The position numbers were made by a program, and so were the translations under genes. This document shows, piece after piece, positions 1 to 13,543 of a DNA stretch of 64,000 bases. The notes under the pieces are model-generated. The model had not been told where the DNA came from. It ran no database searches and was given only the letters and a program-made list of their open reading frames with translations. Each line of letters starts with the position of its first letter. Within the stretch, counting starts at the first letter, position 1. Origin of the DNA: Luscinia megarhynchos (Eukaryota > Chordata > Aves > Passeriformes > Turdidae); the NCBI GenBank assembly GCA_034336665.1, contig CM067592.1:39435889-39499888 (forward strand). The letters run 5' to 3'.

Positions 1-3000
1 ATTTAAACATTCCTAAATCTTACATGTAATATGAAAGTCTGCTGAAATGCTGTTTTAACTAATACATAATATCAAATTTATTCATTTTGAAAAAGAGCAC
101 TCCTGCAATGTTATTTTACCCAGTCTGTAACTGCAAGAAAGCTATGAATACAGTCTTAATATGAACATATTTGATAGGAATTATCAACAAAATATGTGCT
201 TTAAAGATTATGTGTGAATAAAATAAAAAATTATATATTTTTATCCCAGAGCCCTGCCACAAAGCATTAAATCTGGCTCAGACTCAGATCTCTGTTACTG
301 TAACATTGAATGAATCTCTTAACTGGTAGGTTAATTTTAGCCGAGCGTAATATATAACGTAATTCTGAGACTACTTTCACAGTGGCCTAAATTCATTATT
401 TTGTAAGATACAAAAGCCTAATTACATAATGAAACTAGCAACTTCTGTTCCCTCAAACTACAGCAACAACTTCCTCTCTATTTCTGCGTTTTTCCGCTTT
501 CCTTGCTCACTCATGGGAATAGAAGTGCCAGCCTCTCGTGCAGAAGAGCTCCCCCGTGTACCCAGGGCAGCACAAGGGGTGGGCGTGGGGGAATCCTGCC
601 CCCGTACACTGTCTCCAGAGCTAAAAACTCATTTCAAGCACTCAGCATCATCCAACTAATGTCAAACTCTGCTTGCTTCATCTCATTTTTTCTTGTTACC
701 ACCGTGTGCATTAAATCGTCATTGAGCAAGAGGCTGTCCTCCCTGCAGTGCTTATGCTTTCTGTCTGTTTCTATGCTAGTAATAGCACCTACTACTACAG
801 TCTCATTTTACTGTTAAATTTTCTCAATTATTTCAATAAACTAAAGGCCACGGAATTATTTTGGAGGCCATTTGCATTGCTATATGGTTATGTACTGAGT
901 CTGCCTCATAAATGAGAAAGTCATACTTTCTAATACAAGATTAACTCTGGTTATATCTAGTGTGTTCTATGGTACAAGGACTTTTCATATTACTTGGTTA
1001 ATATCATAGGCAGAAAATATTTTAACCTCCACCCAGCAGTGTGTGTAGGATTTGACTGAATTAGATGCCAGCAATTTGGACAGTAGTCTCTGATAACCAT
1101 TTACAAATATGGTCTCAAGGTGGATAAGGATGCGTTCTAAATCTCTGCTATCATCCAGAAAACAATTTTATATACCTTGTATATCTCCCATTCTCATTTC
1201 CTGTGATAGAATGATAGACACTATCCTGTTGAAATCTTCGCCTTATTAAAGACACATCACTTCTCTTATGGACAAAAAGAGGTGAAAAGCTAACAAGGAA
1301 ATTTTGAAGCTGTGTTTGTCAGTATCCTCTGTGAAGTCATGACTACCAAGTTGTAAGTTAGAAATGAACATGAGTGTAGCTAGGCCACGGCTTCCAGGAT
1401 AACAGCTTGCAAGATTTGCCTATTTTTTCCTCTCCAACAGAAGAAATAGTTAAAACATTACTTACAAGTCAGAAATGTGAAATACTATCTTGTACTTTCC
1501 AAAAAGCTAAAATACACCATGGTAATTAACAGGTTTACAAAATTCATTGTCCTCTGTAATAGATATCTTGAAAAGTGTATTCTCTCTTCACAGTGTGAAG
1601 TCACTTAGTTTATGGAGAGAGAAAAAGGAAACTAAAAAAAAGCAGTCAGAGGATGCAGACTAAGAAATTAGAGGAATGAGAAGAAGAAAACAGCTGGTTT
1701 AGAATTATTGCAAGGCGAAAAAGAAGTGCAAGTTATTTACTTCCTGGGATGTGAGGAAAACTGCAATATTTTACAAAGCTCTAAATAATTAAAAGGGAAT
1801 ATATTAGTCCTCAGTGTATATTTTCCCACTGAGATACAAGCCAGCTAGTGTTGCTGATGACAGTCAGCAATCTTAGAATCACAGTAACTTACCTTCACTC
1901 TAAGAAAAAGGTATTAAACTGAAAATGCATTTATTGTCACAACAATTAATTTTATGATTGTGTTTAGTACCATGGTTCCAATTCCCAGTTTCTAGCCACA
2001 GACGCAGCTCACCTCACCTAAAATTTTACACCTGCCTCTTGTCAGAACACTCCAGCCTATTCCCATCTTCCTCCTTAAGTCCCTCTGAGCTGCCTCTGCA
2101 CTTCCCAGGGGACCTGTACACAATCAACCTCTTTTGAGAATGGAAACTAGCTGGGAAACAGGTTTTTTTTCACAGTTTACTACTACTTTGCCCTTTTGTG
2201 TTTCAGGGCAGTGTTTTATTCTCTCTGCGTTAAAGGCTTCCCCTCACACATTTCTCACACCAAGAAGAGGAATAAACTCTTTAGTTTTCAGAGAAAAAGA
2301 CCTTTTGTTCTGTCCTCATTAGGAGCATGCAGAGTTATAGTTGTGCTGAAATTTTTTTTGTGTCCTAGATCAAATACACTTGACAGGCAACAGCTATGCG
2401 GGAAATTCAAAACCTACAATTCTAGGAGGTCCTTCTTTAATATCTATGAACTTCTCTATTTCCAAGGCACATAATTTAGCCCAGCTGGGTACATTTTCAC
2501 AAGGACATGAGGGAGAAAGAGAATGCTCTTTACAAAACTTTCTTCCTGCTCTAGACTGTGGAAAGACAAGCATTCAGCCAAAAATGAAGAACAGCTTAAT
2601 GTTTTTAATCATACAATACCTATGTGTTTTCTTAACTTTGCTTTTGATTTTTGGAATTTCATCAAAACAGAGCAGGCCTGGCATCAAAATTTTTTATACG
2701 ACTGATAGAACATAAAACAATATCTCTTTAACAAATAAATTCAATGATCTTCTGTGATAGCCAATGCTACCAGAATCCTCTGTCAAACAAACTGTGAATG
2801 AATAAAATTTTATTTTTCAAGGGTTTCTAATTCTGTTGAATTACAAGAAATTTGTGTCAGAATACACAAAGGTATTTATTTATGAAAACTGTTTAACCAC
2901 TTTGAAATGCTGCTCAATTTTAAAGTCTTTCTAAGGAATTCTTGGATGAAAAACTATGAAATACAAGAGAAATTATGAATTCAGACAAGACTTAACTCTA

Positions 3001-6000
3001 TTTTTTATTTTGCTGTCAAATAGTCTAGTTTTTAAATCCTTAGAATGTGATCCATTTTAGTACATCTAATTACCCCATGACCCGTTCTACAGTGTATCCA
3101 AAAACTTCTACACATAATTACATTTACCAAGGCAAACTTTGTCTATAGAAAAAAAAGTTTTCCACATGTCGTTCTGTCAGACACAATGAATACAGACTGT
3201 CACACCAAAAACTCAGATACTGAGAAACACCATTATGACTAGAAGGGATCAGGCCTTCATTAGGAAGAAAAATAATTTTTACTTTCTTTGACTTGAACTT
3301 TGTGCTGAGCTGAGCTTCACAATATGTTCCTGGCAAATTATCTATTCTTTATTGATCACTTAGGACTGAAGAAGTCAGAGGTGAACCTTTTCTGGGTTGT
3401 TTGTTTTTGTCACACGGAGTTCTTTTACCATCATTAAAAGTCAGCAAAACAAGCAGCTGCTTGTTACCGACAGTAACACACAAATATTTCTAGGATTGCA
3501 ACTGTCTTGGTCCCCAAATTCAAACACAGCTGTCTTGAAGATTCATTCTTCACAACTCATGGCAGGTATGCTGGAAAAGGGCAGAAACTATTGTGGTAGA
3601 GCTGTAGGCATTTGTGGATTGCAAGTTTTCACTGTTGTGACTTATTAAGATAATATTGTGAATTACTAAAATAATATTATACTTTCATAGGCACTACACA
3701 AATTCACAGAGAGATGTCTTCTAAAAAGATACCTTGTATCTTTAACGTTCTCAGCAGTTTTAACTATTACAGCACTTTAAAGTACGGAAAATAGCACTTC
3801 TAAAATTATTTCTTCCTTCTTTGTTAAGAAGTATCACAGATATTAAGGAACACATTGGTTACTTTAAATCTACCTTTGTTTTATATGATGAAAATCTCTA
3901 AATATTTATGAATAATTTAAAACATTTCATTGACCTACTTCTAAAAAAAAGCTTATATTAATAGGAAAAAGGGACTTCTTTTTTCAGCTGAAACCTAGTT
4001 ACAATGAAAAACCAAGGTAATTATTTCAGTCATCAACGTAATCCCAAAAGGTGGTATTTTATGTGGTGATCAAACCTCTCTGATATTTTTGCCTCATTAA
4101 GTTTTATAATGCTTCTATTCTTGTAAGCACTTTGTCCTATAAATGCAAATCCACAGCAACTAGAACCAGCCAACAGAGACCAAGGGGACTCAAGAGACAC
4201 AAGCAGATTATTCTATTGTTTTGACTTTTTGGGAGTAGTCCAAATCATTTCAAGAATAAAAGATAAATAAATCCAAGTAAAGAGCATTGATGATAAATTT
4301 ATCTCAAGAATCTGAGGCATGAAATCTGGAGCTTTTTTTTTTTATTCCCATCAAATATCAAGTGTCCTCAGATTTAAAGCTCTGAAGACAATCCATTGAT
4401 AGAAAAAACCTGCAGGTTAACACAAATACCACCAAGCAAACATGTCAAATTGATAAACCAAGATGCAATAGCACAGATGGGTGAGAGGTACAGTAGCACA
4501 GCATAGATGGACCACATTCAACTGCAGGAGGTCAACCCTCACTTGTATTTTTGTTTCTTTTAATTAGAATAACAAAGGTATTAATCTCTAATAGGACTCC
4601 TCTGCTTTCAATGCAATAAAGCTACAGATTAAAACTGTATGAAAGTATTTGACACATGAAATAACTATTCAAGAATACTATTTTGGGGAAACTTGGAATA
4701 AATCCACTTTCAAAAAAAGGGGGGGAGGAGAAGGCACCTTGTGTAAACTTAACAAAATCTTTCTCTTGGTGATTTTAGAGAAAAAAATCATTATCTGAGA
4801 GGCAAGAACATTTCAGGGCCACCATGAAACCCTGTGGGTTCAATGGAAACAGCCCAGCACTTCCTAGGTGGCCAAATTCCTGACTACAGAAATTCTGTTC
4901 AATTCTGAAAATACCATGGTGAAGCCTTTATATTATTGAAGGGGAAAAAATATTTTTCTGCTGAACTTTTTAATAAATTTGATATGAATTGAACAAAGTG
5001 TTTAAGTCTATAATGAAGCTGTAAAAGCTCTAACAGGCTTGAACCTATAGAACAACCATTTCCTATCTCACTTCTATTTTCCTATGATCTCTCTATTTAT
5101 CATTAGGAAAGCAAATATAAGGAAGTTCTTCAAAAGTTATCAGTTGCCAGGAAAAGGGAGTGAAGAAAAAAGAAAGCAGTTTTCCAAATAGCAAAAAATT
5201 ATACCAGTAATGAAAAAAGAAGATTGAACTAAAAGTTCAAATCTCTTGAATAGAAGCAGAAAAATCTGTAAAAGCATACTCTATAGGAATATAAATTATA
5301 TATCAACTCCAACACCCCTAAAAATGTGATAGACTAATCACAGTGTTATTGGAATAAAAATATTATTGAAAAAGGGTTTCATGGATCTGCTCTTAAAAAA
5401 ACGGACCAAAAAAATAAAACAACCCCAAAAACAAAAACAAAACCAAAACCCAAACCTCTTACTCAAAATGAAAGAATTATAATAATCTCTCCTTTTAAGA
5501 GACTAATAAACGCAATGGAAAAATTTGAAGAACACATTCAATTTTTTGATGAATGAAAGTGAATTTAAATCCTTCTGCATTAGTTCTACTCTGCAACCAT
5601 TCCTAATATTGGAGATAGAAGACAGTTCTTTGCATAGCATATTTAATGATTTGAATAAGTTTTGATTTGACCATAGAATAAATCAGATAGAAAAAACAGA
5701 TTCCTGACACATTTACTCTGGGAGAAATGTTAACTAACTTGCTGTTTGAACTTTGCTCTCTTTAATATCAGAACAGGATGGATGCAATTTGGATTTACAC
5801 CAGTACAACAAACACATCCTATTTGATACAAATCTTCTTACTCTTTCATTGCAGCAATCTTGCAATACACTTGCAACAATCCCATCCATTATATTCCTGA
5901 ACATCTTCAAGATTATCTGAAAAGTGTGTTGTGTTTTGTAAAGTGGTGAGCTAGCCAGCTACAGCTTAGAGACCTCATTCACTCTGCAGATGAGTCATAA

Positions 6001-6695
6001 TAAATCAGATTGGAAAGGAGAGCTGACAAACTAATGTATTATCACTGTGTAACCTTAGCTGACACAAGAATGTGATTCAGTTTTTAAAATTATCAATATC
6101 TGCATCTGCAAATTCATAATAATTTTCATGCTAAAAGAGTCTTCCAGGCACTCACTTCTCCTACGTTTTTTCATATTAAAATATTTTATAAAATTTCAAA
6201 GGTGTATATCATAGCATTAGAGGGCTTGAACTAATTAGGAATTAGACACAAGGTAAATGGGAGAATAAGTCACTTGCTTAAAATAATTCTCTATTATTTT
6301 AGAAGAAAAATATACCAACAACAAGTACACTTCATGTTAATGCAGTGAGTTATTAGAGAGTTAAAATGTTGTACATAGGTGATCAACTATAAAGCTACAA
6401 GTAAAATAAAATAAATCTTCAAGACATCAACTGTGTTAGATTGCAAAGATTTCATAATTTAATGCAGTGCTCTTCCCCATTTGTCACATCCCACCTATGA
6501 GAAGTGGAGAGCCACCAAGATTTGCAAACACCCTTGAGGTGGATTAGGGTGAGATAACTCTGAAGGTCTGTACATAAGAACCAACTTTAATGGAACAAAT
6601 GCTCTGCAAATGTTGACCCTCTCACAATTACATTTACCTAAGCTGTAAGGCTTTTTGAGAAGTCATAGTAGGATTTATGTTACCTAACAATTTAA
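1..6695. other. AT-rich non-coding stretch, no gene seen
   Basis: I see no gene here. All open frames are 111 codons or shorter, overlap one another on both strands, and show no recognisable domain. A slightly GC-richer patch lies at about 520-660 and is unclassified. An A/C-rich low-complexity run lies at about 5390-5460. No CR1 or LTR could be recognised. This could be intergenic or deep intronic sequence, and the sequence alone does not decide between them. Confidence 0.6.
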
Positions 6696-6866
6696 AGAGA
6701 GAGAGAGGGGAGGGTCAGTGGAGGGGGCAGGAGAGAGAGAGAGACAGACAGACAGACAGAGAGACAGACTGAGAGACATAGCGTGAGACAGATTGCCAGT
6801 CCTGGATTCTGCATCAGACCTGTCAACAGAGTTGTTTGACAGAGACAGAGAGAGGCACACAGGGAG
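6696..6866. repeat. GA / GACA microsatellite and degenerate flank
   Basis: A purine-rich tract begins with GA dinucleotides, passes through a G-rich patch, then becomes GACA tetranucleotides at about 6743-6760. It decays into interrupted GAGACA text up to about 6866. This is a compound simple repeat with imperfect edges, so it is older than the pure pentanucleotide array at 14.8 kb. Confidence 0.85.
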
Positions 6867-7085
6867 AAGTTCTGGAAGTCTCCCTTGGCATGTTGTCCAG
6901 GCTCATGGCACAGTCACACCATCTGAATAAAAAACAAGTAGTATCAGTCAGATGTAGAGCACAAAGATTAATTCAACTTTATTGATTAAAAATATGGTCG
7001 TAAGAGAGGGATAAAAATCAAGCTGAAAAGGATTAAGGGTCTCCCAACAATATTACATACTCAACCAAAGAGAGACCATCATACA
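6867..7085 (-). other. possible degenerate LTR-like sequence
   Basis: Read on the minus strand, this block carries AATAAA (plus positions 6978-6983) followed by about 100 bases of mixed-composition sequence that runs into the GA/GACA repeat. That arrangement would suit the R-U5 end of a retroviral LTR. I could not place a TG...CA boundary or a target duplication, and I do not recognise the family. It may simply be unique sequence beside a microsatellite. Confidence 0.2.
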
Positions 7086-7509
7086 GTTACTCACTTATAT
7101 CTTTCTTTTTATGTTTCCAAACATTGTGGAAAACAGAGAAATAATTCAGGAAATACTTTGTAGCAAAGACAGTCAAAATCCATCATCCAATATTCTGTTT
7201 TTAGTTATAGCATCAACGTCTTTAGCACCTGAGCCATGTGTTTGCTATGATTTACTAATGATATACAGTGTGTTTATACAATAAAATTATATAAAAGTTC
7301 TCATATTATATAGCTTAGTAGTCTCAGTTTTCTCTTATGTTAAAAGCACCTCAGGTAGAAAATCAGCATCATAATTCAAAATATTTTGTAGGTAAGTGCA
7401 GAAATGGAATATGAAGCTTTATGTTTAAAAACTGAAGCAGGAAGGACTGTTTTCTTCTGCCCCTATCCGAAGTTCTTCAGTAATTTACTGACATCTTATC
7501 TAAAAGGTT

Positions 7510-7895
7510 AATCATAGAATTATGAAGTCACAGAATGATTTGGGTTGGAGAGGACCTCAAAGATCACGTTATTCCCAACCACCCTGCCACAGCAGGTACA
7601 ATTTCTTCCAGACCAGGTTGCTCAAATCCTATGTATCCTGGTTTCAAACATTTCCAGAGATGATGCATCCTCAAATTGTCTGGAAAACCTATTCTAGTAT
7701 CTCACCTCCCTCTAAAGAATTTCTTCCTAGCACCTAAGGCAAATCTCTACTCTTTTAGTTTAAAGCCATTCCCTGTTGTTCTACCATTACCCGCCTGTAC
7801 AAAAAGTGGTTCAGCCTTTTTCTAAGCCTGCTTAAAATACTGGAACATCACAGTGAGTTCTCTCCAGAGACTTCTCATAATGTAGAACAGCTGGT
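7510..7895 (-). mobile_element. CR1: CR1 LINE 3' end (5'-truncated)
   Basis: The plus strand opens with ATCATAGAAT, then CAGAATGATTTGGGTTGGAG and a block ending in AGGACCTCAAAGATCA. This is the reverse complement of the CR1 3' terminus that is abundant in bird genomes. Diverged 3'UTR sequence follows to about 7895, where similarity fades. The copy is 5'-truncated, as is usual for CR1, and has no coding capacity. The 71-codon open frame at 7522-7737 is a shadow of this repeat. Confidence 0.9.
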
Positions 7896-10800
7896 GGTAT
7901 CCAAGATTTCTTTGTATCAGTATTATGGAAGAAAGGCCCATCATTAGCTTCTGATCCATTTGATTTAAAAATTCCTTTAAATTTAAATATGTGCAATGAA
8001 GATTGAAGTTACCTTTTCATGTGGATGTGTCTCCAAATATAGATATTTAGAAAACTGTACAACTTCTTGAACACTAACTTTGGGTTAATTAAGTAAAATC
8101 CTGTTATGAGGAGCTCCATTCATTATTTGAGATTATTATTCATTAAAGAAAAAGTTGCCCCAAGTCATTAGCTAGAAAAGAGTGCCTAAATAATTCTGCT
8201 AAAGCTCTCTTGGAGAGTCTTATGTTAAACTGACAGGTTCCTCATGAAGGAATCTGTCACAGACTTATTTAGGTAGAAATCATTGGTCTTTACAAGTTAG
8301 ATGAAATATAATTTGGCCCTTTAGAGGATAAAAGACAAAGAAAGACTGAGAGATTCTGGAAAATATTCTATAAAATACTGTTAACCTTTAAAATTGAATT
8401 TCAAAAAATAATTTAAATATATTCTCTGTTTTAATACAGGCAATTGTTCTGACTTTCCTTTAATTATCTAGACAAATGTTATTCACAATAGTTATTGAAA
8501 TGAGGTAACCTTTGATCTTCTACTTCATACATGAAAGACTTTCTCTGAAGAAACATAGTGTATTTTGGTGCTCTCCTGCTATTTCATACTGAATTATAAC
8601 TTCCTTTAGAAAAGACAAAAAAAAAGTAAATGAAGTTAAATTCACTGACATACTTCTCATCCTCTCATGTTTCCTGACCTGCAGTGCTTTCTTCCTTACT
8701 TTCTTTTTATCATTACTCTTTACCCCTCCTTAAATTCTTCCTCTGCATCCATTGATCTTTCTCCTTCTAAAAATGCTTTCTTATTTGGTTGTAATTCTTT
8801 CCATCCCTCCTCACAACTCCTACTGTGGGTCTCTTAAAAATGGATATAAGTACTAATACATATCTGTTTCCTCACTTCCTAGTTTTCATCCCACATGTCT
8901 GTCCTATTCTAACTGTCCTCACAAATGAAGAGGATAACCTCTTCTATTGATCCTTTTGCCAGATGGGAAATCATCACTTTATGATAACCTGCTGCCCTTG
9001 TACATAACGTATCTTGGGGCTTTTTTTTTCTCTCTCTTTTTCCTTTTTGTCTTCAGGAAAATCTTTTTTCTTCATCTTGCCACCTAATGTCTCTTCAGTG
9101 GAAATTACAATTTCTTCCATAGTGTTCATCCATAATTCCTTTGTTGAGAAATTATTCTATTCCTAGTCCTTTAAATTGTCATTAAATAAGTGGCAGAGTT
9201 TATTGTGTTTTCTGTTCAACCACACCTGTGAACCTGTTTTTTACTTTGGTTCACTATGACCAAACTTGACAAAATATTTTTTAATTAAATATTTAACTTC
9301 TGTCCTGAATTTTTTACTGGGGCCACTTTTTCAAACTCTCAGTGAAAGCCACTCATGTCTCTTAATTATATCCCTCTTTTCTGTCTTCATCAGTATTAAT
9401 TGCTTTATAGTCTTACAATGAAAGCAAAGCAAGTTTGAACAATTATTTGGATATTTCTCCATGGTGTTATTAGTTGAAGTACATCAATATTATTTTGAAC
9501 TTCTAGACTTTCTAAAAAAAGCAAATATTAAAAAAAAAAAATTGTGCAACATTATCTCTATGACAAGAAGGAAATTTGAAGAAATTTAAAAAAGTAATAT
9601 CTGCAACAGCCTCAAGAGTACTCAAGGGAATTTGTATTTGTGTGTATGTAATTATGTAAGTATGTATGCAGACATAGATATAGAAATAGAAATAATAGAA
9701 AAAGAAATCATTTTTTAATTAATCATAGAAATTGAAACTGAAAAGGCCATTATTATAGTGTGATTTTTCCATAGGAGTAATCATAATCTTGTTTGAGGCA
9801 CAAGAATACCAAGGCAGTGCGTACTGGACAAACTATTGATATTGGATTTACAAGACTGCAGGGCTAATTATAACTGCTTGCCAAGTCTGACACAGGGGAA
9901 AAACACCCCGTTTGGATTAATCCCAATGGATTAAACCACTGTCATTAAGATGAATCCTAAGGATCAGTTTTTTAACCCTTCACTTGCAATATATGTTTTC
10001 TAATACTTTTACATGAGTTGATTACTATCTTCAAAGTAGAAAGTTGTTACTAATGCTGTTGCAGTCACAAATGAACCTTGCCAGATTCAACAAGCTTTCT
10101 ACATAACAGGAGACACAAAGCACTTGAAGAGCAATCCATTGTTAGGGTCTTCTTGACATTTTTTATTCTCTAGAGAATTCATCTTTTGGCAGATCGTCCT
10201 GAAAACTCTATTTACACCCAATTTAAGATGGATAAAAGAGGGAAAAAGCATTCATTGTATAAGTTAGGAGCCCAGTTAATAGGAAAACTTTTATGAAAAA
10301 GGAAAAGCCAAACCAACAAATGTACCTTATTAAGGCAATCTGTAATTTGCCTTGCTTTTAGGAGAGATCACAAGACAAATTTTTAGCTTTTAAATGCTGA
10401 GTCACATTACTTGGGTGAGCTATATCCTGTGGCCTTTATCTCTCCCAACAGGAACTAATTACATGGAGCAAAGTCCTTCCATATAAAAGTCTCTATTCAG
10501 TAAGGAAGTAATAAAAATAAATAACTTGACCTTCTAGGAATTTTCTGTAACCCAGTCTTGGTTATTAATGCACTAGAATACTGTAAAACTCATGCTCGTC
10601 AGAATTGCCTGAGAATATGTTTTCTTTTAGCACAACAGAGTGATTCTCAGACATTCCCTCACCCTGGGTGTCCCATGAAGAGTTATTAGCTATCTTGTCA
10701 GTAGAGAATTTATGCAATACAAATGTGCTCTCTCCCAAGAAACAAGTAGGTGTGGTTGGGTCAAAATCCCTTCTGAGTTTGTAGTAATGTAAAAACCATT

Positions 10801-13400
10801 CTACTAGGCTTATTCATTTCAAAAAAATTTGGTGGAGAGAAATATATTAGTGTTTATTTTAGTTACTTAAAATAAAAATGGTGAGTATGGAGAGAAATTA
10901 TTCATTATTTCTCACTGCCATCTGTCAAAGTACCAAAAATCTATGTGAGTGAATATATTCAGTAAAAACTGAGTAAAAAAACCTCAAAAAAGCCCTCAAT
11001 AAAAACAAAATTTTTAAATCCCTATTGCTATATTAAGTCAATAAATATGTTCTGTAAAGCACATACAAATTAAATGAAGATTAAACTTGTAAGAAAGACT
11101 TTAACGTGTGCTACCCTATACTTTGGTTCAAGTAGGGCTGTAGCAAAGAATGTCATGCCTGCAGGAAATTAAAATGGTCCTTGTCAACTGCCAAGAAATA
11201 AAGAGCCAAAACTACAATCTTCCCACAATTTCTGCACAGAACACTAGTATCAACATGATGTACAGTGCTATTTGCCACTGCACAATAAGATCAAGCACTC
11301 AACTGATGTTAAGAGCCACAATATCCTTTTTATTTTAATTTTTTCCCTTAAGGTCTCTTTAATGTCCATTATTTGAATATTCACCTGCGTTTTCTGAAGA
11401 ATGTTGACTGATTTCTTTCTAGTTAGATAAAATGGCTGGGAAGTTCACTGTGGTCAGCTGGCTACTCTCCAACAGGTTTGGGATTACAGAGACAAATAAT
11501 TTTGTTATCACCATTCACATTTACAGTGATTTAAAGATTTTCTCAGAACCCTAGCATATGCTACTACAAACAGCAGCAAAATCAATGTGATACAGTTAAT
11601 CCTGATTTTCATCCTTACACTCACAATGATTTGTTATTTTCAAGATTACATACACTGTGGAAAATGAATACAACATGATGAATTGGATTTACAAATATTT
11701 TACTGTAAACTTGCTAGCCTCTTATACCTGGTTGATGAATTGTGGAGACATTCTGAAAAGAATTTTTCAATCAAGTTGTAAGTAACCCTTAAGCATACTC
11801 TCAAGGCATTGCAAGATATCTTAAAATACAGCATTTTCATTGCCTGCTGTTTTAATCCATCAAACATATTAGAAAAATTCAGTATTAAAAATATTATTAT
11901 TAAAAAGTATCATCCTTTTTTTCTTGGTTATATTTAAGCCGCAAGATGTTAGAGTTTATTATAATTGATAAACCTCAAATACTATCTTCAGGCAATGTAG
12001 AAATTGTAGGTGCCTGCCTGTGTGTGACTAAATTTCATTTTAGGATGTGAGATATTTTTACCCACTCAGTATTAAAATAAAATATTAAAATGTTCTGTGT
12101 TTTGACTTACTAGTATTCTTATGTTAAGACTAACTTATTCTGAGTACACTAAGCTTAGATGAATTTTGTTGAAGCTCTATTCAGGCAAATGTTTTATAGC
12201 AATAATGGAATTTAAACCACTGTCTAAATACAACCCTATCTATGCTAGTCCTTCTCCCAGAGGAGAAAAAGAGGTGTAGGACAGTAGGGTAAAAGACAAA
12301 CAATTTGCATTCTCTTGAGGATTGCCTACTGTTTTAATTGCTGATAGATGATTACCACTGTTAATAAAATTTGGATAGACTATGTGTATCTGTACATCCC
12401 AGAAACAAAATATACATTTCAAAGGCATCTCTCAAGTGAAAATTTGAGACAGAAGATATGCATCACCAACAACCAGAATAGCAGGTGAAGGTGAGTTCTG
12501 TGTTTATCCAACCAGGACAAGCCTAAAGTTAAATACTGGTAAAGAACTTAGGATACTTGAAGTTGAAAAATGATATCAGAAAGTAATGAAAGAATTTAGG
12601 AAGGAGTAGAATATTGGTAGAAAAGTAAAGCTTTCATTGATTAATTAGCAGCCAGGAAAATTTGTCTCCCAGGACATTGTCTCTTGTTACAACAAATGCA
12701 AAGAAAGGATCCTTATTATAAGAGACAAGTGACAACAAGCTTTGTTCTTTTTGTTTGGTCTGGGTTTTTGTTCATTTGCTTGTTTTTCTGGTTTGGTTAC
12801 TTTTTAATTCCCAGGCCTCATTTTCTTCTTTTAATATCTTTCTACACAGACAGTTTTCTAATTGCATCATGGAAAAGATTCTTCCTCCTTTTATTGGAAG
12901 AAATCTTGAGAGAAAATTCTGAGTCTACAAGTCTTTGCACCTTTGACATTGTAAAACCCATCTGAAAAAAAATCTTATACTGGATAAAAAACAAGGTCCC
13001 TGGAGAAGATCTGCAATCACTGTGTGGCTTGCCAGGGAAGCAAACTATCTTTATCAACAAAAGGGTGAGGTAAGAAAAATACCTAATGCAAGGTACATTC
13101 TCCTAGAAGCCAAGTGTAAAGCAACAAGACTGAGAAAGTAGAGCAATGTAGAGCAAATTTTACTGGCTTCAGTTCAAAACATGTTTAGAATTTTGGTATT
13201 AAGAATAAAACTTAAAAATATTCTAACAATCCAAACAAACTTCTTCATTATTGTTTTGATTGTTAAGCATTTAGCAACAGCAAACTGACAAGCAACCATT
13301 TCCTCTGTTAAGTCTCAACCTTTTTTTAGGAAATGATGTGCTATAAGGCTCCTCAAAAATAGTCTTCACGTTGATTTTTAACTATTAGTTAATAAAGCCA
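7896..13400. other. non-coding stretch, no gene seen
   Basis: No gene is visible and open frames reach only 93 codons. About 8640-9130 is pyrimidine-rich on the plus strand. About 9640-9720 is a low-complexity TATGTA/AGAAATA run. A non-repetitive block at about 9780-9960 has a motif cluster listed separately. I could not assign the rest to any repeat family. Confidence 0.6.
9914..9933. promoter_or_regulatory. paired GGATTA (bicoid/OTX/PITX-type) sites
   Basis: The palindrome GGATTAATCC lies at 9914-9923 and a further GGATTA at 9928-9933, giving three copies of the TAATCC core in 20 bases. TAATCC is the established core bound by K50 homeodomain proteins (bicoid, OTX, PITX, GSC, CRX). The surrounding 150-200 bases are complex rather than repetitive, which would suit a conserved non-coding element. 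Whether the sites are bound is inference. Confidence 0.3.
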
Positions 13401-13473
13401 TTATATATAATATAATATATATTATATTATATATATTATATATATTATATTATATATATTATAGGTGTATGTG

Positions 13474-13512
<39 letters not shown>

Positions 13513-13543
13513 TATGTGTATATTATATATGTATTATATAATA
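13401..13543. repeat. compound TA / GTATAT microsatellite
   Basis: An AT-only tract mixing TATA and ATATT units runs to about 13464. It changes to GTATGT and then to GTATAT hexamers through about 13511, followed by a second TA-rich tail to about 13543. It is a compound simple repeat without coding meaning. Confidence 0.9.
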
